From Copromyces sp. CBS 386.78 (lineage: Eukaryota; Ascomycota; Sordariomycetes; Sordariales; Sordariaceae): a stretch of 64,000 bases of DNA. This document shows positions 24,023 through 37,345 of this stretch, piece by piece (position 1 is the stretch's first letter; each line of letters opens with the position of its first letter). Where the stretch lies: assembly GCA_030685235.1 (NCBI GenBank), contig MU839132.1:124001-188000 (forward strand), given 5' to 3'. Below the pieces are notes generated by a model, which was not told the DNA's origin, ran no database searches, and saw nothing but the letters and a program-made list of their open reading frames with translations. Made by a program: the position numbers and the translations under genes.

Positions 24023-24559
24023 TTACCCCCCCCTCTAAAACAAGGTTTAGCCTTAGAGCCGCAAAGAATAATTGAATATTAATATAAAATAAAAGGTAAT
24101 TACTAATTATATAAAAAGTTTAGGTAATTTGCGAACCTATTACAACGGTTGGTCCAATTTATTATATTACAATAAAAGCCTACGTATTATAAAATAAAAA
24201 TTCTGCGCTAAGTATCGCAAATAAGGTTTAATTTAGGTACTACAATTTAAAAATATAAAAAAAAAAAAACTTCCCCCTATTAGACTCGAACAAACCGCCT
24301 CCTAGGTAAAGGATAAATGTTATCGGATAATAGTATATTCTTATCAACAATATAAATTATTATTCTATACTGTTATATTATATAACTATTGCTACAATCT
24401 ATAATAATATAATTAATTTCCTTCCTTATTAAGCGCGTCGTCGTATTTTCTTACCCTTCTTCGTCCTTTCCGCCGGTAGGTTGTCCTCTTTATAGTCTTT
24501 TATAATTGTACTGTTTTCTATTGCCTTTAATTATATTAGTAATCTCTTTAGCGGCCTTA

Positions 24560-27500
24560 ATTTTTCCTTATTTATATTATAGTATTCCTTTAGCTTTAAC
24601 GCCGCATTTTTAAAACCGTCCGTTTAATATTATTTAAGGTCGGGGTCCTAACCCTTCTAATTTATTTAGTATTATAATTCGCTATTTATTAATTATAAAA
24701 ATATAATTTTATCGACTTCCTATTCTTCGTCTTCGTTATTTATAATTTCGTTTAAAAGGTTCTCTTTAGCTTGCCCGGGTAGCGGGTTCCCCGGATCCTT
24801 CTTTAACTAATTGGTATAATAGATTTTCAATCCCTTCTATAAATTTAGGATAATTAATACGTAAAATATCCCCGCTATCTTCTCAATTTTGTGTAGTATC
24901 CTAATTAAAGAGAAATCTAATTTATCGCTAAGTTTATTTATAGATTAGCTTTTCTTTATAATAAAGATTTTATTGCCTACTTTAAAGTTTAATTCTCTAC
25001 GGTATCGGTTCGCCTAATGCGTTTAGCGTTCTTATAACCGGGTTATTACCTTTTATACTACCTATTATATTTATTTTAACGCCTTAATTAATTTCGTAGC
25101 TTCCTCCCGTAAAATCTTCTCTCTTATATTCGTTAGTTCTAAGGCTTTTTCTTAATCGATATTAAATAAATTTATTTCGTAATTAAATATAATTTTATAA
25201 GGGGTTATACCCTTTAAATTATCGTATAGGAATATATTCTGTATTATATTTAATACCGGGAATAAATTTAATTAATTGTTTTAATTATACGAAATGAATA
25301 GTCTTAAACGTTAATCTAAGTATTAATTTATAATCTCCGTTTATCCGGCTATTTAAAAATATTCCGGACTATTTAATTTCCAACGAATATTAAATAAATG
25401 GGCGAATTCTTAAGTAAACTCTAATATAAATTATAGACCGCAGTCGTTTATTACGTCTTCTAATAAACCGAATACCCGGTAAAGTCCTTTCTAATAATAT
25501 AAGGCCGCTACTTATTTACCGGTAATTATACTTTTATATAGTATATACCAAGATAACTTCGAAAAACGGTCCACTATTACCAATATATTATTAAATCCTT
25601 TCTTATTTTTAAGTATCGATTTAAAATCGATTACCACTGATTACTAAGCCCGGTAATCCGATTATACTGGTATCGTCTATATTAATCTAGGCGTTTTATT
25701 TCGTAGAGCCTTTGACGAACGGTATACCTAATAGTTATTAACGAATCTATTGATATCGGCGGTCTAACCGGGCTACTAATACCTCCTACTTATAATTTTC
25801 CTTATTTTATTTCTTCTTAAGTATCCTATAAGTAATATATTATAATACTCCTTAATTACCTCCGTTCTTAAATATTCTACGTCTAGGATAATTAATTTAC
25901 TTTTGTAAAATACTAATGTTTATTTTAACGTAAACTATCGGTATTCTAATATTTCGGACTTTCTTTTCTCCTTATAAATATTTAAGGATAGGTTATCCCT
26001 ATTAGTTAATAATAATCTTTCTATTAAAAGTTATTAGTCTATTAAATTTTATAATTCTAATTCTTAAACTTTATTGTTATCCCCCTCTCCTTCTTCAATC
26101 GGGTAAAGTTCTTTAATTGGGTTAATTGTAATTATATAATTTATTACGAATATCGTATATATTTTTTCTATAGGTATTACTACTTTGTCTCCCGCGTAAA
26201 CGAATCCTCTAACCGTTTTGTCTAATTTAAATAATTGTAACGTATACTAATTATTTCTTTTGTCTAAAACCGTTTTTAATTCCTCGGATTTTTGGGATAG
26301 CGTATCGGCGATTATATTCTCCTTCCCCGGCCTATAGATTATAATAAAATTATATTCCAATAAGAGTTTAGCCTACGCTACTTATTGTAAATTTAATAAT
26401 TTCTTTATTAAAAAATACTCTAATATTTAATAATCTATTATAATAATAAATAGTTTATCGGTTCCTTTCAACTTTAGACGCTATAATTTAATACCTTTTA
26501 TAATTGCTAAGAATTCCTTATTGTATATCGGGTAATTTAATTCCGCGGGCATTATTATTTCTAAGTAGAATATTACCGGGTATTATTCGTCTTTAACTAT
26601 AGTCCCGTCAGTTTTTTCCTAATCCGGCACCTTTTATAATAATACCCCGGCGTAAATTCTGTCGGAAGTATCTATTTCCAATCTTATTTTGTAACTATAT
26701 TTATAGTATTTTAATATAAGCGCTTTTAATAAGATTTCCTTTAATTAATTGAAGGATTTTATATATTCTTCTAATTATAAGAACGTTTTATCCTTCTTTA
26801 TTAATAACGTTAATAATTTAGCTATTTGCCTAAAATCTTTAACGAATTTTCAATAGAAATTATAGAATTTTAAGAACGTTTATACGCCCTTTAAGTTCTT
26901 CGGCGTTACCTAATCTTTTATAATGGACAATTTCTCTAAATCTACCGAAATACCTTTAATTCCTATAATAAATCAGGGGAATTTAGTTTGTTCGATATAG
27001 AATTCACATTTGTCAATATTAATTTATAGCCCGGCCGTACGTAACCGGTTTAAAACCGTTTTTACGTAGCGTTTATAATTTGCTAAATTATTCGAAAAAA
27101 TGAGGATATTATCGATATAGGCGCTGTAAAAGTTTTTGCACCCTATTAATATATCGTTAATCAGCCTTTAGAAAGAAGATAGTCTACTATATAGTCTAAA
27201 GGGTAGTATTTTAAAACGGTACGTTCTAAAGCCTATTCGAAAGGTCGTTAAATCTTTTTGTCTAGGGGTTATCCGGATTTAATAGAATACTTATTGAATA
27301 TCGATTTTAGTAAAAATTTTTAATTCGCTAATTTTAACTAATATTTCTTTAATTAAGAGTAAAGGGTATTAATCCTTTTTAAAAATAATGTTCAGCTTTC
27401 TATAATTAATATAAAATTTTAAACCTCTATTAAGTTTAATTACGAATAATATTAATGCTATTTAAAGTATAGAATTAATTTTAATAAATCCCTTTTAAAG

Positions 27501-30500
27501 ATTATTTATAATATATTTCTAATATTCTTCCAATTTTCGGAGGGTTATCTAATATAATAGGTTAATTCCTAGCTTTTCTAGCCAATAGCCTTCTTCTAAT
27601 TCAATTTTATAATCTATTGTCAGTTTATATTTCGGCAATATATCTAATTCGACTTTATTAAAGACTTTTAATTCTTTAAGGGTATAATAATCCTTAGGAA
27701 TTTTAGCTAAGACTTTCTCCCGATCTTCTATAGTATCTTTCTATATATACCCTTTTTATACCTGTAGGGTTTTAATAATACCTTCGATTTCGTATAGGTT
27801 CGTTACCTTAGGTCTAGCTTTATATTTCTTAATATAGTAGTAGAATATTATTGTATTAATAATTATTAAATCGGCTGGTCGGACTTTAATTTAAGCCTAC
27901 TATTTTTCTAACTGGTAGGGGCTTTATTCGTCTGTTATTGGGAAAGGGTTTTCTTCTAACGCTCTTTAATAGACTTTTAAAGTTGGGGCTTTATTTGTAT
28001 TGTAGAAATCTTTTTCTATAGCGTTTAATATTCTATTTTAAATTAACCCCGATAAAATTCGCCGTAATTTAATTTAAAATATCTCTATTAATCGCTACTC
28101 CGGGGAATTATTCCTTTATACTTCCTCTTCTACTTCCTTCTCTAAATCTTTTATTATTTCTTCGAACTCTTTTAATTCGCTTATTCGAACTTATATAATT
28201 GCACTATTTTTCCTTCTTTTATCCTCCTTCTCTATTATTTGTATACGCTAGTCGATATCCTCTTAATAAATTGGGTCCTCTATTTTCCTATTTGCCTTAC
28301 CTAAAGGGATTTTAATATCCTTAGAGTTTTTCAAAGCGGGGACTGCGTTTTTAAAGAATATTAACCTACTTATTTAATAATTGGGGAATATATTGTTCTC
28401 CGCAAACTATATTTTTCCTAATATTATATTTTTTTTTATCTATAATAGGACTACTATTTATTATTTATTATATTAAAATCCTTAGACCCGGAGTTATCTT
28501 TTAATACCTTAGTAATAGCGTCGGGTTGTAATTTCTTATATAAAGTTATATATCCCGGCTCGAAATCGTTGCAATAATCTAATTAGAGTTTTTTTAATTT
28601 AACGGCGAATCGCTTATTTATAAAGATATATACGTCGGCTCTAATATCGACGAAGGTATAGTAAGTAATAATAAAAAATTTATTATTAATTATAGTATAT
28701 TTAATAAGAAATATTTTACCGCTTCCTAAATACTTTCTTAAATTAAAGTCTAGATAAATCTTGTTCAATTAGTAGATTTTATTATTATTTTCCCTTATAT
28801 TACTAATCGATACCTCTCCTAGAGTAGAGACTTATCTTTAGGTATTTAATTTTCCGAATTTGAATCCGATTATAAACTATCCTCTTCAACCGAATTTTCT
28901 TGCTTTAATTAATTTATATCCCGTTCTATAGTAATACGTTCGGGAGTATCGGAGGATTCGGAAGGATTGGGTTTTTAAATTCGGTTAATGATAGCGTTTA
29001 ATTCAATTTCTAAAACTTTTATATAATTAATCTTAGCCTTATCCGGGCATTGGTCGGATTTGTAGCCTACTTTATAATAGTTGAAGTACCGGTTTTCTTA
29101 ATTTAATTTCTTTATTTCTTCTAAAAATAATTATTAGTACTTAAGGGTATTTATTAAGTTTTAGAAAGTACGAAACTTTATTATCGTAACCCGAAACTTT
29201 TCGGACTTCTACTACTCCATCCTTTAAACGCTAGGATTAAGCGCTTATAAAAATTGTAAATAGTCTTCGAAAAAAGTATCCTTTTTTAAATATATTAATT
29301 CCGCTAATACTCTCAATTCTTTTAGAACTTTACGTTTTATATTACTTTTCTAAAATTCTTTTAGGATATAGTATTATCCTGCTAAGCGTACGAAAATCGC
29401 TTTAAAATCTTAGAACCGATCGGAGGGCTTTATCTTCAATCTTTCGAAATTATATAAAGCTTTTTCTTAAAAATTATAATTATAATAATTATTCTATAAG
29501 TATTCTAATAAATCGTTTATAATTCGGATAGCCTTAGGATAGGCACTATTGAAGTAGGGTAATACCCTTTCTGTAACCGCACCGCTTAAGTACGATTATA
29601 CTTTTCTAATTCGGACTTCTTTATTTTAAAAGTAATCCGTATTAATATGTAGTTTATTCTTTATTTAGAGTATCTATATATCGAATAATACTTTATCTAA
29701 TTATAGATTATTATTAAATTTATCGACGTCTAGTACTTTCGCAGATCTCTTTTCACCCTTGCGTCGTCTTTGTATAGGTTTAATAGGTATATATCCGCGG
29801 GCCGTAGGCGTAATAAGAGGTAACGGTACTTATAATAGTAGTTTCGGAAACCGGTTATTACAATCCGTATTGTTATTATTATTTATTAGGTCGTTATTTA
29901 AGTCGTCGTCGGGAAGATTACTGCTAACGTACGTATATATACTATTCTATATTTATATTCTAAGTATAGGTGCTAATTTCTAAGTATAATAATTTCCTAT
30001 ATCTCTTATATTGTTGCGTTTAGTAATATTATTAAAAGTAACCTTACGTTATTTATTCTTCCCCTCTCGTATTAATTGACCGCTTTTTATATTTTTTTTT
30101 AATTAAGGGAGTATTTCTATTAAGGAAGCGACCGTTTTAGTAAAGAGCCGATTTTAATATTCGAATATTTGGAATTAGCGTTTAAAATCCGGAGGAATAA
30201 CGTTTTTCTTATTATTAAAGTTGGTTATAATGATTTCGCGAATTAGGTAATTGTTCTCTACTAATATTTTGTAAATTTAATTAACGAAATATAATATTTA
30301 AGCGTTTAAACGAGTAACCTTTTATCCTACTTTCCCGAATAAATATATTAAATCCCTTAATAAATTATTAAATACTTCTTTGTAAATCCTTCGGGTTTTG
30401 ATTTTCTTCTATATAACGTCGGTATCCTATTCGTAAGCTTTATAAAAGATCCTGTCGTTAATAAATCGGTTTACTATATCGAATTTTTTAATAGTTTTAT

Positions 30501-31600
30501 TATTCTCTACGTCGTAGAATACTAATTTAAATAGTATTATAGGTTTACTATTATTAACTTCGTCTACCTAAGCTTCGTTTATAGCCAATATTCTTTTGCG
30601 TATTTCTTCCGCTAATTTAGCTAGAATAACGAAGAATGTAGGAAATTTAATTCTAAGGTATAAACGTTTAAGGTAGTAGCTTCGCAAGTTAAATACAATT
30701 ATAGGACCCTTTATTACGTTTGTAATATTTATAATATTTACTTCCGCCTCTTCTTATATCGGAATTTCCACCTTATTATTTACCTTTTAAATAATCTTAG
30801 TATTTAGCAAGTAGTAAGACCGGTCGGAATTTTTAGTCAAGTATTTATCTTACCCTTAGTTTAAATTTACGGGAGTTTAGACTATCTTATTAAACTACTT
30901 TTTCTTTTTTATCGACCTATTAAACGGTTACGATAATCCCGTACTTTTAATAGAAAAAAGGATATAGAGTTAAAAGAATACTAATACGCTTTGTAGTTAG
31001 GGGTTTAATATTTCCTTACCTTTACCCTTAAATTTCCTCTTCGCGTTCTAAAGAATTGTTTAAGGGTCTAGTAAAATTCCCTCTTACTTAATATACTTTA
31101 AATATATAAAGGAATTATCCGCGGCCTTTATATAAAACTATTAATATTGTAATATAATTTTCGTTAAGGTTTTAGGGAGTCCCTATAAATTATATACGAG
31201 AATTTCCGGAGTAAAAGTTGTATTTAATCGTATCCAATCTATAATTGTATAATTAAGGCTTTCCGGACGCCTACTGAACTAAGAAAATAAGTTAAATAAT
31301 TTAATAATAAAGTTAAAACTACTTTTATTATTATTATTAATTTAATTAAAGAAATCCGCCTCTTATTCGTAATAAGAATTAGGGTTTAAAATAAAATTAT
31401 TCGAAGAATTAAAATTCTAATTTCTATCTTTAATATTAAATATTATATAATTGATTTAATCCGGCGCAGAAAATATAAGGGGTTTTAGTAGTATTCGCTC
31501 AATTAAATACTATAATATTCTAGCGTTTTAAAGAGACTTCGTGTCCCTTCTTAATTAAAAAATTATAATATTAACGGATTGTAATTTAATTCAACTAAAT
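24560..31600 (-). pseudogene. gypsy gag-pol remnant with chromodomain
   Basis: Minus-strand translation shows scattered family blocks between RIP-made stops. FYSAYIDNIL marks the RT. The integrase HHCC region reads VIKEYYNILLIGYLRRNK and then two consecutive TAG codons where WW is expected. The chromodomain near 24600-24735 keeps EVDKI, then DPDLK, then FKNAALKLKEYY. Boundaries are approximate because frames are too damaged to define a start. Gag was not recognised; by position it should lie toward 30-31.6 kb. Confidence 0.7.
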
Positions 31601-31674
31601 TAGCTACTTACGTTAATAGAATAGAATATTATTATACTATCCCTAGTTAAAAAAAAAGATAATATTTAATATTA

Positions 31675-31928
31675 TATAAAAGCGTGATCTTACGAGAGAT
31701 ACGATTATAAAATTAAAAGCCACAAATCAAAATAATATTAAGTATAAAGAGGAAAAGGGAAGGTTAACGAACGAAGGCATCTAGATCTAGATATATAAGT
31801 TAGATGTGCTAGTCGTCGCCGCCTTCCCGATCCGGAAGATCTATCGATAAAAATTTAAGCCTCATTTCATCCGATATGTTATAGTGCTAGTGCCCTGTGT
31901 CTGGCTCCCATCCAGCTATGCCATGACA
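31675..31928 (-). repeat. gypsy 5' LTR
   Basis: Right 254-bp LTR. Its start is mutated to TATAAAAGCG; its outer end keeps CpA/TpG (catccagctatgccatgaca) although the copia DNA just outside is heavily mutated. Confidence 0.88.
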
Positions 31929-34900
31929 ATATCGAAGTAATTAATTTTATTACGGGTTAGTTTTAAATCCAATAAGAATTCTTCCTCTAATATTTCTACC
32001 TTAAGTTCTATAAAACGTAACTAGTCTAACCTTCCTTTTAAAATAGAATTACCTTTAAAAATAATTATATTAAAGTGGGAAGGTACAGTTAGGAAGCTTC
32101 CCACCTATCCGAAATATTAGTTATAAATCGGCTAGCTCTCTCGTAGTTAGGAAATATTTAACCTGCTAATAAAAAACGATATTAGATTTTTTAAAAGAAA
32201 TAAATATACGGCTCTAGCCTCCTCCTCTTTATTTAATACTATATCCTATTAATTATTATACAATTCTAATACCTCTTCTTACTTTTAAATAAATATAAAT
32301 TCGATTAGATCAATTAAAAGTAAATTAATAACGTCGATAATAATTAGTATAAATTCGATTACGGGACCTTCGTCTTTATTATCTTCGTCTTCTACCTACC
32401 TAATAAAAAGAAATTCGGAAACGTCGATATTTAATTAATAGAAATTATTTAATTATACGGCTAATTCTTCGAAAAATATATTAAAAGTATTATAGAAGGT
32501 TTAAATATTATTTATAAAGACCTCGTCTTCGTTAAATATAATATTTCGTATAATAATTACCCTATGAATATATAGATTTTAAATATAATAAATATTAATT
32601 AACTAATAGCTTACTAAATATCTAACTTAAATACGTCGTTTCAATTTCTAAATCTTCTTTTAACTATATAATATATCGATTATAAACGTAAAAACTTTAT
32701 ACCCGTATACCTTTAAATAAGCCAACCTAAGTATTACCCGTTATTACCCGCCGTTTTAATTTATTATATACGCCGTTAAATATTCTTTTAGGGATTTCTA
32801 ATTAAATTCCCTTCGTAGGGTCCTATTTATAAAGTAGGTTACCGCTATTATAATCTCTCTCTAGAATTCTTAAAGTAAATAAATACCGTTTATTATCGTT
32901 ACCGCCTTCTCTTTAATCGTACCCCCCGAACGTTCGGCGCCGCCGTTCTAAATTTATAAATAAAGAGCCGAAAGCTCGATAATCGTTCCTCTCTAGGAGA
33001 GGAAAGTAACGATATAAAGTTTCAATATTATAATTTCATTATTATATTCGACTACTTTTACCTTAATTTAATAATATAATTTTAAATTATTAAATAGTAA
33101 TATAAATATAATAATAATTAAATTCGTTAACCGGTCAAATAAATAATAAAATTATACGTACCCGGACTAACGATCTATAATAATTATTAAATTAGAAATA
33201 GTTCCCCCGCCGGCCTTTATAGCTAGATAATTAAAAAAATTAATTACAAATTTTATTTTTAAGCCCTCTAACGTATTACGGACTTCCCTTTGTATTTAAT
33301 ACTTTAATTTCGCTATTATATAGGAATTGTAATAAATTAAATTGAAGCCTTTTAAATAGATTTTATACTTTTAATTAATTAGTTAAATTAATATTTCTAA
33401 ATTAGAGTAGTTAAACCGAAGGTACTAGTATAAAGTATTGCCTTTTTAGGGTTTTTTAACAATTTTATTAGTAAACCGGTAAGAACGTACGTAAAAAGAG
33501 GATTAATTAGTATATATTTCGAAGGGGACGTATTCTAATATAAACTATTTAAATTCTAAAGAGAGATTATAAACGAAAGAGTTATTTAAACGGAAATATA
33601 AATAACTGGGTTTAATAGTTTAATTCTAATAGACTCCTCTTTCTAATAATTTTTTTAGGGAAACGAAATTATAAACTATCCCTAATATAAATACGATATC
33701 GTCGAATTTAAAACTTATAGGGTAACCTTTATTATTATTTATAATTAAATAAACTATTTTATACCCTTCAATTATAATAGATTTATCTCCCGCCTAAATA
33801 TAATCTCCTTTCGCCGCTTTTATAAAGCCTTTAAAACGGCCGGCTTTATTAAAAATATAAATTATTATACTTAAATTAAAAATTATTAAATTTTTTAATA
33901 GGTATTTAAACCCTTTATATTAAGGTTCTAGTATTAAGAAACTTGCTTTACAATTAATATTACCGATACGCCGACCTTTTAATTAAATACCGCTAGTACT
34001 TTCGTTAAGGGTAATTCCTACTCCTTCTTTACTTAGGGTCTTTATTCGAATTTCCTTTACCTACTAAGCGAATTTATAATCTTTCGAATAATTTTCCTTA
34101 ATATAATTTATAAGGAAGGGGGATTCCCGCTATTAATTAAAAGCCGTAAATTAATTAATATATTAATAGTTCTCTAAATTATAATTTATATATTCGTAAA
34201 TAGGGTAAGCCCTCTTCGTCCGCTTTCTTCCCTAATTATAGGAGGCATTAGACAATTTCTTATTATTATTCTATTCCTAAGAATTATTAAGATAGGCGTC
34301 CTTTCTAATCTTTTTAGCGAAAATAGTTCTAATACCGAACGCGCCGCTTCTTAGGATTTAAAAGCGACTCTTACCTTACGGAAACGTATCGGTAATAATT
34401 TATTTAAACTTTTAGGACATTTTTTAATATATATAGATTTTACTATTTAAGTTTATATAATATATAATAATTTAAAAAGTAAAAGGGGAATTAAGAAATT
34501 TATTTACGGCTTTAAAGAAATCGAATATTTAATTATTTTGTTTAATATATTCGTTAACTTTAAAAAATTCACCGATAGCTATAATCTACTCCTACTCTAA
34601 TAATTAACTAAATTAACTTTTAAGGTAGGTAATAATTAAGATTTTATTAAAGTATTTAACCTTAATATCGTTTCGAACTTTCTCTTTATTATATTAAATA
34701 GCCTAGTAGAATTTATTATACTAAATAATTAGAGTAGCCGGTTCTAGGAAGTAGGTTAATTAATAATATTTCGCTATATATTTAACTATCTATTCCTTTA
34801 GGGTTAAAATCTTTTTAAAGAATTTATCCTATTCCTTCTTTTTATAACGGTAATCCGTAAGGGCTAGCTAGTAGTCGCGGTAATCCTATTCTATAGTAAA

Positions 34901-35355
34901 ACCTATCCTCCGGGCCGCGAAGGAAATTAGCGGCCTAGCTAGGACGATTAGGGCTATAGGCGGGGGAACTATAGCTCTTCGGGTTACGGAACCCCGAATA
35001 TTAGCGGCCGGAGTATTTTCGGTAAACTCTAAGATATTTTGCTAGAGTTAATTATCCGTAACCGTTTCGGCCGGGACCTTCTTGAAATTAGAGAGGTCCG
35101 GCTTTTCCGGCTCTATAGGCCAGTTTTCCCTAGTACCGTTATTAATAATATACTTCTATAGATCGAAACTTATCGCTTTCGATTTGAAGCCCTTTTCCTA
35201 AAGGAGCTAATTTTTAATTTTAAATAAAGTAGTTTCACCTATTTTAGTAAGATCCTAATTGAAAAATATTATTATTATTGCTTTTCGATATCTATTAAGT
35301 ACTATATCCTATTTAGTTTACTATAATCAGTAATAATACGTATAAGACTCTTAAT
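31929..35355 (-). pseudogene. copia 5' internal part (gag / integrase region expected)
   Basis: RIP-mutated DNA between the gypsy insertion and the copia 5' LTR. By copia order it should hold gag, protease and integrase, but no motif was read with confidence. Directly inside the 5' LTR, the minus strand reads ATTAAGAGTCTTATACG, matching the primer-binding site of the small TRIM at 14 or more of 17 positions. Confidence 0.6.
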
Positions 35356-35521
35356 TGTAGAATATAAGTACGTATAGGGGTAATCTGGAAGTAGAGAGAA
35401 GACTATATATTATATTGAATTCTATATGCCCAAAAATCCCTTACAGAAAATCTAGTTAATGCAATATACTAGACCCGCTAAGTTACATAAGTACTACCCC
35501 TGTGCATCCTCATTTCTGACA
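35356..35521 (-). repeat. copia 5' LTR
   Basis: Right 166-bp LTR. The inner half is RIP-mutated (cgtataggggtaat) and the outer end is intact (gtgcatcctcatttctgaca), the mirror image of the left LTR. Confidence 0.9.
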
Positions 35522-36112
35522 TGAGCCATCATTGCTGTGGAGTCAACATCATGGTTGTTCAATACCCAATATCCGGGTACCGTATCGTGGTGAACATGGA
35601 CAAGGTCATGGAGCCAGGGTCCAAGGAAGAAAGGAAGGGGAAGATGGGCTTCATGGTTTTCTTCATGTTTTGCGTCTTGCTGAAGCTGCCGGCGCCGTTG
35701 CTGTTATCATGTCGGAAACCGGAATAAGACGACTGATAGGTATCACCACTGACGTCGGCTTCGCGGAGACTTTTGGGCACGTCCTGACCTGTAGTAGGTA
35801 TAGGCAATGCACCCCGAGGGATTGGGACTTGGAGGGGTTTGATTGCAGACTGGAGCGGGATGATCCGGGAGCGCAGGGTCACCGTTTTCTTGGATGGGGT
35901 TCTCAACTTTCTCAGGGTCCATTTCCCAATGCGGATGGGATGTCGCGAAGTGCTGCCCTGGATGAATCCATGTCACGATCTGTTTTCCTGTTTAAGCCGA
36001 CAGATCCAACCAATTTTGGCGACGACGTGGACGGGGGCATGCCGACCGGCCAAGAGTCCGGGACCCCGAAATGACGGGCCGGGGTCAAGGGCGCCGGTTC
36101 ACGGTTGAAAAC

Positions 36113-36144
36113 AGGGCAGGGCAGGGCAGGGCAGGGCAGGGCAG
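36113..36144. repeat. (GGGCA)n pentanucleotide tandem repeat
   Basis: About six copies of GGGCA in a row. Confidence 0.9.
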
Positions 36145-37308
36145 CACACATTGCAATGCCCTCATTTTGGGACCAAAAAGGGCGCATGTCCTCCCCATTT
36201 TCCGGCATTTTGGTTGCTGGAGAACTTTGTTGGAGACGGCTGGAGATGGGACATGGGGTGGATTAGGTAAATATTGTACACCCCCCTTTCAGCAAGCTGT
36301 GGGTAGGGAGACCCGGGAAATGGTGCGGGATTGGCAGGCCCTGTGATGCTCTCAACTGCCAAGACTGCCAAGACTAGTAAAAAAAAAGAGGGGCGCGCAA
36401 TGTCTGCCGACCTCTTGGTGTGCGCATTGCGTGGTGTCTGCGAGCTTTTCGCCGGCTCGGCCGCCAAGAGGGGAAATGGAAGGTGCAAAGAGGCCCCGCC
36501 CTACCTTCTGAAAATGTGGCTAATCCGGAAGCGTTATCATAGGAAGTGTGGATTCTGGTGACTGAAGCTGCAGCGAATCTGCATCCCAGGACCAACGGCC
36601 GGCTGCAGTTCCTCACTCACAAGGTCACTTGTGAGCTAAGATCCCTCCAAAGCGGATTCGTCTCCAGTTCTCAGTTCCAGAACTGTTTCCATTTCACAAG
36701 CAAAGACGTGCTTGCTTGGATGCGGCCATCACACAATTCAATCATAGTCCAGCCCAGTCGAATTGTTTTCCCAAAAACACCGTCCTTGTGATACCCGACC
36801 CATATCTTGGGCAACCTCATACCTAGCCTCTTTTTGGAGCTTTTGACTCGACTTACCGACCCGGAGCCCTCTCCAGCGCGCTCCCCCTCCAGCTTGTACC
36901 TAGGGCAGTCCCGGCCCATTCAGAGACACCATCGCCTAGGTCGCTCTCACCTCTCACCTCTCACAGCCCTCGGGACACGCGCCGTTCGACAGACTGCTGG
37001 TCCGACCTCAACTTTCTGGATTTCTACTTCAACCGCAGGAGGAGCGTCACCCCTCGACCTTCCCGTCTCTTGGCCACCAATCAAGCCCGAGTCCTGTCAA
37101 ACACGCGGCCGGAAGGCTTCCATCGTCTTTGGGAAAATCAGGTCAGAGCCGGATTCCGATTGCTCCATCCTGTCTTCCACTTTCCCATCCCGTATGTTCG
37201 ACTCTCTTTTTTCTCCACCTTCCAGTCCGCTCGGGCTGTGAAGCTGCCAGCCGAGAACCACCACATCCACCCCCATCCTTATATCCCGGAGGCACACACT
37301 ATTCTACA

Positions 37309-37310
<2 letters not shown>

Positions 37311-37345
<35 letters not shown>
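37311..37345. repeat. (CTA)n trinucleotide microsatellite
   Basis: About eleven CTA units in the wc-1 upstream region. Confidence 0.9.

Larger units (their letters stand above)
23769..31928 (-). mobile_element. Ty3/gypsy chromovirus nested in the copia element
   Basis: Two 254-bp LTRs (23769-24022 and 31675-31928) bound 8160 bp. The flanking 5-mers ATATT (23764-23768) and ATATC (31929-31933) are a target duplication that differs by one C-to-T change. A G-rich polypurine tract lies next to the left LTR on the minus strand, so the element also reads right to left. Pol order is gypsy type: the RT signature YIDNIL (mutated YxDDIL) at 27102-27119, then the integrase zinc-binding region at about 25690-25860, then a C-terminal chromodomain at about 24600-24735. 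All are broken by RIP stops (TGG to TAG). Confidence 0.9.
21032..35521 (-). mobile_element. Ty1/copia LTR retrotransposon, RIP-mutated, with nested insertions
   Basis: Two 166-bp LTRs (21032-21197 and 35356-35521) have TG..CA ends and flank the block. A perfect 5-bp target duplication TGAGC lies outside (21027-21031 and 35522-35526). The minus-strand sense is shown by the polypurine tract CAGCTGGGGGGGT inside the left LTR and by the reverse-transcriptase signature on the minus strand at 23130-23141: Tyr-Ile-Asn-Asn in the context VFFYINNII, a G-to-A mutated YVDD of copia type. The RT lies toward the 3' end, as in copia order. Without the gypsy insertion (8160 bp) and the small inverted-repeat element (424 bp), the element is about 5.9 kb. 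CpA and TpG are nearly absent internally. No intact frame remains, so it is inactive. Confidence 0.9.

Noticed and set aside
24270..24345. Second tRNA-like sequence (minus strand, GTTCGAGTC core followed by a T run) inside the gypsy element
   Set aside because: A T arm can be drawn, but no matching 5' acceptor strand or convincing anticodon arm was found.
23769..31928. Active gypsy retrotransposon
   Set aside because: RT aspartate mutated to asparagine, tryptophan codons changed to stops, and CpA depletion throughout; only a relic remains.
35532..36074. 180-codon plus-strand frame beside the copia insertion, considered as a gene disrupted by it
   Set aside because: No similarity, a minus-strand frame overlaps it, and the left flank of the insertion does not continue it.
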